Below are positions 53,945-64,000 of a stretch of DNA of 64,000 nt, one piece after another. The translations under genes were made by a program, and so were the position numbers. The stretch's first letter is position 1; the number at the start of each line of letters is the position of its first letter. Under the pieces are notes generated by a model. It saw only the letters and a program-made list of their open reading frames with translations. It was not told where the DNA came from and did no database searches. The stretch comes from DATAOG01 sp963757395 (GTDB taxonomy: Bacteria > Pseudomonadota > Alphaproteobacteria > Geminicoccales > Geminicoccaceae), in NCBI GenBank assembly GCA_963757395.1, contig CAVWRK010000003.1:310001-374000 (forward strand), written 5' to 3'.

Positions 53945-55561
53945 ATGGCCGCCATGAACGTAATCCGGACCAAGGTCGACCCGCGCGCCGAGGCGTTCCG
54001 CGCCAATGCGGCGGCGATGGACGGCCTGGTCGAAGACCTCCGCGCCAAGGTCGCTCTGATCAAGCGGGGCGGCGGCGCGGCGGCGCGCGAGCGGCATCTC
54101 GGTCGCGGCAAGCTGTTGCCGCGCGACCGGGTGCGGGCTCTGCTCGACGCCGGCTCGCCATTTCTGGAGCTTTCCCAGCTCGCCGCCTTCGGCATGTACG
54201 AGGACCAGGTGCCGGCCGCGGGGCTGATCACCGGGATCGGGCGGGTCGCAGGCCGGGAATGCCTGGTGGTCGCCAACGACGCCACGGTCAAGGGCGGCAC
54301 CTATTACCCGGTCACGGTCAAGAAGCATCTGCGCGCCCAGGAGATCGCGCGCGAGAACCGCCTTCCCTGCATCTACCTGGTCGATTCCGGCGGCGCCAAT
54401 CTGCCCAACCAGGACGAGGTTTTTCCCGACCGGGAGCATTTCGGGCGGATCTTCTACAACCAGGCGACGATGTCGGCGGCGGGCATCGCCCAGATCGCTG
54501 TCGTGATGGGCTCCTGCACTGCGGGCGGCGCCTATGTCCCGGCGATGGCCGACGAGAGCATCATCGTGCAGGGGCAGGGCACGATTTTTCTCGGGGGCCC
54601 GCCCTTGGTCAAAGCGGCGACGGGCGAGGTGGTGACGGCCGAGGAATTGGGCGGCGCCGACGTCCACGCCCGGACCTCCGGCGTGAGCGACCACTATGCG
54701 CTGAACGACGCCCACGCGCTCGGCCTCGCACGCCGGATCGTCGCCAACCTGAACCGGGTCAAGCGGCCGGAGCTCGAGCTGCGGGAACCGGTAGAGCCGC
54801 TGCACGACCCGGGCGAGCTGCACGGCATCGTCGGCGCCGATCTGAGGAAGCCCTACGATGTTCGGGAAGTGATCGCGCGGATCGTCGATCGCAGCGCGTT
54901 CGACGAGTTCAAAGCGCTCTACGGCACGACGCTGGTCACAGGCTTCGCCCACATCTTCGGCTATCCGGTCGGCATCCTCGCCAACAACGGCATCCTCTTT
55001 TCCGAATCCGCGCTCAAGGGCGCGCATTTCATCGAGCTCTGCTGCCAGCGCGGCATCCCGCTCATCTTCCTGCAGAACATCACGGGCTTCATGGTCGGGC
55101 GCCGATACGAGGCGGGCGGGATCGCCAAGGACGGGGCGAAGCTCGTGACCGCGGTCGCCGGTGCGGCAGTCCCAAAATTCACGGTGATTATCGGCGGCAG
55201 CTTCGGCGCCGGCAACTACGGCATGTGCGGGCGCGCCTATGGCCCGCGCTTCCTTTGGATGTGGCCGAACGCCCGGATCTCGGTCATGGGCGGCGAGCAG
55301 GCGGCGAACGTGCTGGCCCAGGTTCGGCGCGACGGCATGGAGCGCCAGGGCCAGAGCTGGAGCGCCGAGGACGAGACCGCCTTCAAGCGGCCGATCCTCG
55401 ACCAGTACGAGCGCCAGGGGCACCCCTACTACGCGAGCGCCAGGCTCTGGGACGATGGCATCATCGCGCCCGCCGACACCCGCATGGTGCTGGGGCTCGG
55501 CATCTCGGCGGCGCTCAACGCCAGGGTCGCCAGGACCGCCTTCGGCGTCTTTCGGATGTAA
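53945..55561 (+). CDS. acyl-CoA carboxylase carboxyltransferase (beta) subunit, methylcrotonyl-CoA carboxylase-like
   Basis: 538 residues. The carboxyltransferase (crotonase-like) domains are obvious: the ARERHLGRGKLLPRDRV opening, NDATVKGGTYYPVTVKKHLR, LVDSGGANLPNQDEVFPDR, and the oxyanion region GSCTAGGAYVPAMADE, then the second domain NNGILFSESALKGAHFIELC and IIGGSFGAGNYGMCGRAYGP. The residue pattern fits the methylcrotonyl/geranyl-CoA carboxylase beta subunits (MccB/AtuC) more than propionyl-CoA carboxylase. Eight bases separate it from the biotin-bearing alpha subunit. Other leucine-degradation genes are not adjacent. Confidence 0.92.
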   Translation: MAAMNVIRTKVDPRAEAFRANAAAMDGLVEDLRAKVALIKRGGGAAARERHLGRGKLLPRDRVRALLDAGSPFLELSQLAAFGMYEDQVPAAGLITGIGRVAGRECLVVANDATVKGGTYYPVTVKKHLRAQEIARENRLPCIYLVDSGGANLPNQDEVFPDREHFGRIFYNQATMSAAGIAQIAVVMGSCTAGGAYVPAMADESIIVQGQGTIFLGGPPLVKAATGEVVTAEELGGADVHARTSGVSDHYALNDAHALGLARRIVANLNRVKRPELELREPVEPLHDPGELHGIVGADLRKPYDVREVIARIVDRSAFDEFKALYGTTLVTGFAHIFGYPVGILANNGILFSESALKGAHFIELCCQRGIPLIFLQNITGFMVGRRYEAGGIAKDGAKLVTAVAGAAVPKFTVIIGGSFGAGNYGMCGRAYGPRFLWMWPNARISVMGGEQAANVLAQVRRDGMERQGQSWSAEDETAFKRPILDQYERQGHPYYASARLWDDGIIAPADTRMVLGLGISAALNARVARTAFGVFRM

Positions 55562-55569
55562 CCACCGCG

Positions 55570-57579
<2,010 letters not shown>

Positions 57580-57819
57580 CCCGGATTCGGTCTGAGCGCC
57601 CGGCATCTGCCTCCGCCGCGCCGCGGCCCTGCACACCCGCCATGCGCGCCCCGACGCACGCTCGCCGCACCCTCTGCGAGCGCGCCAGAGCTTCACAATC
57701 GCCGCCGAAAATCACTTGGTCTGGCATTGCCCACTACCGCCCGTGAGGAATCGGGGCTAGAGTGCCGCCAGGCGTCAGAAGAGCGCTACCAGCAGAGCGA
57801 GGGGAGCCACCGGAAGACC

Positions 57820-58917
57820 ATGTTGCACCCGCTCTGCGGCAGCAGCTTGTCCAACCTCGTCCGTGCGTTCGCGCGCGGTGGTCAGGTCAGGTCGGGCCGC
57901 GTGCCAGCGGCCGTGATCGCGTTCATGGCCGCGCTCTGCCGATCGCCGTTCTCTGCAGGAGAGCGGGCCTGGGTGGCGGCGCTGCGCCGGCGGCACCCAC
58001 CCATGCAGGCGCCTGTGTTCATCGTCGGCCATCTGCGCAGCGGCACGACCCACGTTCAGAATGTGCTCAGCCGCTCGTCCCAGTTCGGCCAAGTGTCGCC
58101 GGTTGCGCTCGGGCTGCCGTGGGACATGCTGGTCCTCGGTACGCTGCTGCGCCCGCTCCTCGAGCGGGCGCTACCGCAAGATCGCTTCGTCGACCAGGTG
58201 CAAGTCAATCCTGACTCGCCCCAGGAAGACGAGATCGCGCTCGCCAACATGCAGTCCCTGTCCTATTACCATGCCATCTACTTCCCGCGCCGGTTCGCGC
58301 AGGACCTGCGCCGCGGCCTGCTGCTGGAGGGCTGCACACCGGCCGAGCTCGATTTGTGGCAGCGCCGCTTCGTCTACTTCCTGCAAAAGATCTCGTTGCA
58401 CCAGGGCGGCCGCCGCCTGCTGATCAAGAATCCGGTCTATACCGCGCGGATAGCGCTCCTCCGTAAGATCTGGCCGGAGGCCCAGTTCATCCACGTCCAT
58501 CGCGACCCGCGCCGCGTGTTCCTCTCGACCGTGCACTACTTGCGCACACTGCTGTCGCAGCTGGCTTTGCAGGAGTACGATCACGTCGATATCGAGCGGT
58601 CGGTCCTCGAGATCTATCCCAGGGTCATGACCGCTCTGCTCGAGCAAAGTGCGGGGTTACCGCCGAACCGGTTCGTCGAGGTGCCGTTCGAGCGCTTCGA
58701 GCGCCAGCCGATGGCCGAGCTGGAGCGGATCTATCGGCGCCTCGACCTCCCCGGGCTCGAAGAGGCAAAACCGCGCTTCGAAGCCTATCTGCAGGGCGTG
58801 GGCGGCTATGCGAAGAACTCGTACCTGCCGTCGCCGGAGACCATCCGGCTGGTCGAGCGCGAGTGGGCGCGTTTCGTCGCCCGTTGGCAAGCCAGCGCCG
58901 AACTCGCCTACGGCTGA
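57820..58917 (+). CDS. sulfotransferase family protein
   Basis: 365 residues from ATG 57820 (GGAAG just upstream); an upstream start at 57727 is possible but gives a non-conserved, Glu/Arg-rich extension. PAPS-binding 5'-PSB loop is FIVGHLRSGTTHVQNVLSR (about 67-85), and the 3'-phosphate region FIHVHRDPRRVFLST (about 222-236). The later EVPFERFERQPMAELERIYR matches the Sulfotransfer_3 type. It would transfer sulfate from PAPS to an unidentified lipid or carbohydrate. Not linked to visible PAPS-synthesis genes. Confidence 0.85.
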   Translation: MLHPLCGSSLSNLVRAFARGGQVRSGRVPAAVIAFMAALCRSPFSAGERAWVAALRRRHPPMQAPVFIVGHLRSGTTHVQNVLSRSSQFGQVSPVALGLPWDMLVLGTLLRPLLERALPQDRFVDQVQVNPDSPQEDEIALANMQSLSYYHAIYFPRRFAQDLRRGLLLEGCTPAELDLWQRRFVYFLQKISLHQGGRRLLIKNPVYTARIALLRKIWPEAQFIHVHRDPRRVFLSTVHYLRTLLSQLALQEYDHVDIERSVLEIYPRVMTALLEQSAGLPPNRFVEVPFERFERQPMAELERIYRRLDLPGLEEAKPRFEAYLQGVGGYAKNSYLPSPETIRLVEREWARFVARWQASAELAYG

Positions 58918-59037
58918 TGCCCTGCGTACGGCCTGTCTGGAGGAAGATGGACAAGTCCGTACGTACGGCAGTACCGGGTCCTGCGACTCCATGCCGCGCG
59001 CGGCAGCGGTCGTGGTAGCGTCCGATTAACGACGGCC

Positions 59038-59103
59038 GCGCGCTGCTGAGGGATCAGGGGCCAGGCATCCGGCTGGCAGGTTCAACTCCTGCCGCGCGCA
59101 CCA
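59038..59103 (+). other. tRNA-like 3' end with T-arm and encoded CCA
   Basis: GCAGG-TTCAACT-CCTGC (59076-59092) is a perfect T-stem/loop, followed by CGCGCGC, discriminator A and CCA (59101-59103). GCGCGC at 59038 could be the 5' strand of the acceptor stem. The total is only 66 bases including CCA, with no D-arm or usual anticodon arm in between, so it is not an intact tRNA. It may be a tRNA fragment left as an attachment site, part of a split tmRNA acceptor piece, or chance. It lies between the sulfotransferase gene and the end of treY. Confidence 0.3.
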
Positions 59104-59114
59104 TCGCGCCACCG

Positions 59115-61982
<2,868 letters not shown>

Positions 61983-61994
61983 GGCTTGCGCGCA

Positions 61995-64000
61995 TCAGGC
62001 CTCGACCGCGAGGAACCAGGCGAGCGACCAGCCGGGCAGGCGGCCCTCCTGGAGCTCCTCGACCAGCCCCGCGCCGGTCTCGAAGAGCAGATCGCCCTCG
62101 GGCAAGGTGAAGCCGATGACCGGCTCGTCGCCGAAATTGGCGACCAGGCTGAGACGGGCGCTACCGTCGAGGCGCCAGCCGGCGCTCAGCGCGGTCTCGC
62201 TCCAGCTGGTCGCACCCAGGCCCGCGACCGGGCCCGCGCGCAGCCGCGGCAGGATCTGCTCCTGGCGGAGCTTCAGCAGGACCGCGACCCCATCCAACCA
62301 CTCGCCGTGCTCGGCAAGCTCGAGCTGCGACCAGTCGAGCCGCGAGGCAGCCAGGGTCGCTTCCGCATTGGGGTCCGGAATCCGCGCCCGCGCCTTCTCG
62401 TTCGCGAACTCGGGAAACTGCGCGAACTCGCGCCGCCGGCCCTCGCGCACCGCGTCCGCGAGCTGATCGTGGAAATCGCAGAAGAACAGGAAGGGCTCCT
62501 TGGCGCCCCACTCCTCGCCCATGAACAGCATCGGCACCTGCGGCGCCAGCAGGAGCAGCGCCTGCATCACCTTGACACGAGCCGGCTCGGCAAGCGTGGT
62601 CAGGCGCTCGCCGAAGGCCCGGTTGCCGATCTGGTCGTGGTTCTGCAGGAAGTTGACGAAGGCCGGCGGCGGCAGATCGCCGCTCGGCTCGCCGCGCGGC
62701 ACGCCGCCCCGATGGGCCGATGGCTCGCCCTGGTACACGAAGCCGCGGTCGAGCGCCCGCACCAGCCGCTCGACCGGCCGCTCGGCGTAGTCGCTGTAGT
62801 AGCCGGCGCCCTCGCCGGTGAGCAGCGTGTGGGCGACGTGGTGGAAGTCGTCGTTCCACTGGGCATCGTAGTGCAGCGGCTGGCCGGCCTCGTCCCGCTC
62901 CAGATAGCGCGCCTGGTTGGCGTCGTTCTCGAGCACCAGATGGACGTAGCGCTCGCCGCCCGCGACCCGGCGCACGGTCTCGGCGAGCTCGGTCAGGATG
63001 TGCACCTCGCTCGGGTCCGAGATCGCGTGCACGGCGTCGAGCCTGAGGCCGTCGAAGCGGTACTCCTCGAGCCAGTAGAGCGCGTTGTCGATGACGAACT
63101 CGCGCACCGGCCGCTGGCTGTAATCGATCGCCGCCCCCCAGGGTGTGGGGACGTCCTCGGTGAAGAACTCCGGCGCCAGCAGCGGCAGGTAGTTCCCGTC
63201 CGGCCCGAAGTGGTTGTAGACGACGTCGAGGAACACCATCAGCCCCAGGCCATGCGCCTCGTCGATCAGGCGCTTGAGGTCGTCGGGGTCGCCATAGGCG
63301 CGGTCGGGGGCGAACGGCAGGACGCCGTCGTAGCCCCAGTTGCGCCGGCCGGCGAAATCCGCGATCGGCATCAGCTCGATCGCAGTGACCCCGAGCCCGG
63401 CCAGATGGGGGAGCTTCTGACGCACGCCCTCGAACGTGCCCTCCTCGCTGAAGGTGCCGATGTGCAGCTCGTAGAGGACGGTGTCCGGCCAGGGCCGGCC
63501 GGACCAGGCCGGGTTCTGCCAGAGATAGCGATGGGGGTCGACGACCAGGCTCGGGCCCTGGACGTCGCCCTCCTGGGCACGCGCGGCCGGGTCGGCGATC
63601 CTGAGGCCATTGTCCAGCTGATAGCGGTAGCGGCTGCCGGGCCCGGCCGCGGTCACGATCTCGAACCAGCCGCCCTCGAGGGCGGTCATGGCGAGCGGCG
63701 GGTCGCGCTCGTCCAGGACCAGTGCCAGGCTGTCCTGGCCGGGCGCCCAGAGCCGGAAGCGGACCATGCCGTCGGGCTGCAGCTCGGCGCCGAACCGCAG
63801 CTCGTGGTGGAAGTGGGGGGTCGCCGCCGTCGCCGCCGGCTGGCCGGATGCCGGCTCGAGCGCGAACAGGGCGAGCGAGCGGCCGGCGAGCTCGAACGGC
63901 CGGCCATCCAGACAAGGCTCGCCGGCGCCCGGCCGGCCCGGCGCCGCGGTGTCGACCAGGCAGCGCCAGTGACCCGCCGGCGTGACCACCGGCGGGTGGA
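61995..64000 (-). CDS. treZ: maltooligosyltrehalose trehalohydrolase, 5'-partial and apparently fused to a GlgX tail
   Basis: The GH13 part is clear: FRLWAPGQDSLALVLDE (CBM48), VLYELHIGTFSEEGTFEGV, ELMPIADFAGRRNWGYDGV, the catalytic LRLDAVHAI and LVLENDANQARYLER, and NHDQIGNRAFGERL. It releases trehalose after TreY. In front of the TreZ domain, and in the same frame to the end of the window, is HWRCLVDTAAPGRPG, then DGRPFELAGRSLALF, which looks like the end of a glycogen debranching enzyme (GlgX). No stop or plausible start separates the two parts, so there may be a GlgX-TreZ fusion, or a one-base error that removed the stop. The true start lies upstream of the window. Confidence 0.88.
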   Translation of the reverse strand, partial: HPPVVTPAGHWRCLVDTAAPGRPGAGEPCLDGRPFELAGRSLALFALEPASGQPAATAATPHFHHELRFGAELQPDGMVRFRLWAPGQDSLALVLDERDPPLAMTALEGGWFEIVTAAGPGSRYRYQLDNGLRIADPAARAQEGDVQGPSLVVDPHRYLWQNPAWSGRPWPDTVLYELHIGTFSEEGTFEGVRQKLPHLAGLGVTAIELMPIADFAGRRNWGYDGVLPFAPDRAYGDPDDLKRLIDEAHGLGLMVFLDVVYNHFGPDGNYLPLLAPEFFTEDVPTPWGAAIDYSQRPVREFVIDNALYWLEEYRFDGLRLDAVHAISDPSEVHILTELAETVRRVAGGERYVHLVLENDANQARYLERDEAGQPLHYDAQWNDDFHHVAHTLLTGEGAGYYSDYAERPVERLVRALDRGFVYQGEPSAHRGGVPRGEPSGDLPPPAFVNFLQNHDQIGNRAFGERLTTLAEPARVKVMQALLLLAPQVPMLFMGEEWGAKEPFLFFCDFHDQLADAVREGRRREFAQFPEFANEKARARIPDPNAEATLAASRLDWSQLELAEHGEWLDGVAVLLKLRQEQILPRLRAGPVAGLGATSWSETALSAGWRLDGSARLSLVANFGDEPVIGFTLPEGDLLFETGAGLVEELQEGRLPGWSLAWFLAVEA

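Overview
The window is very GC-rich with dense, short-spaced genes on both strands. Gene content points to a heterotrophic alphaproteobacterium, probably Rhodospirillales-like: CsgG/HfaB-type lipoprotein, RbsC/UgpC-type sugar importers, mannitol-dehydrogenase family, DUF29, FitA-type antitoxin, methylcrotonyl-CoA-carboxylase-type pair, TreY/TreZ. The taxonomic guess is inference only; there is no rRNA or other marker gene here.

Layout. 0-5.3 kb: PhoX-type phosphatase (5' end outside the window), a convergent methyltransferase, then DUF4432 epimerase-like, SMP-30 lactonase, GNAT and PIN-domain genes. 5.4-9.2 kb: ribose-type sugar ABC importer (binding protein, permease, ATPase), interrupted by an oppositely oriented c-type cytochrome. 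9.3-14 kb: the most unusual locus, with three tandem near-identical genes for a 104-residue secreted Asn/Gly-rich repeat protein, a 110-residue secreted protein and a CsgG-like lipoprotein on the minus strand, and a divergent OmpA-like gene. One 10-bp motif (CTATCCCGAA) precedes all of these except the CsgG-like gene, in the sense direction each time. I read this as a candidate curli/HfaA-like secreted-fibre system. 14-18.2 kb: four unrecognised genes in a row, one with a single membrane anchor and one exported. 18.2-27 kb: polyol/sugar catabolism (mannitol dehydrogenase family, UgpC-type ATPase, Ldh2 family, aldo/keto reductase), DUF29, an orphan LivH-type permease with a lipoprotein-like front end, and FtsH.

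27-34.4 kb is an accessory, partly AT-richer and decayed stretch: a FitA antitoxin remnant, an AlbA_2 (Schlafen-like) gene split by an IS630 remnant, a GMC oxidoreductase and a cyclase-family hydrolase, a possible RES-domain remnant, and an overlapping DUF6978-DUF1828 pair. 34.4-39.9 kb: NAD-dependent epimerase, aspartoacylase-like deacylase, DUF3604 protein, universal stress protein. 40-43.7 kb: two translationally overlapping PLP-fold genes, the second an unfamiliar 734-residue protein. 43.7-58.9 kb: hydroxyacid dehydrogenase, ABM monooxygenase, 2OG-Fe(II) oxygenase, two Gfo/Idh/MocA oxidoreductases, a large cyclase-ATPase-TPR regulator, HpcH aldolase, MFS exporter, a two-subunit biotin-dependent acyl-CoA carboxylase and a sulfotransferase. 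59-64 kb: a tRNA-like 3' end, then treY and treZ; treZ is in frame with what looks like a glgX tail at the window edge.

Many otherwise well-conserved genes are broken by single-base indels that can be placed to within a few bases. They are so frequent, and several lie in G or C runs, that uncorrected sequencing error is the simplest explanation. Reconstructed reading frames are given in each entry.
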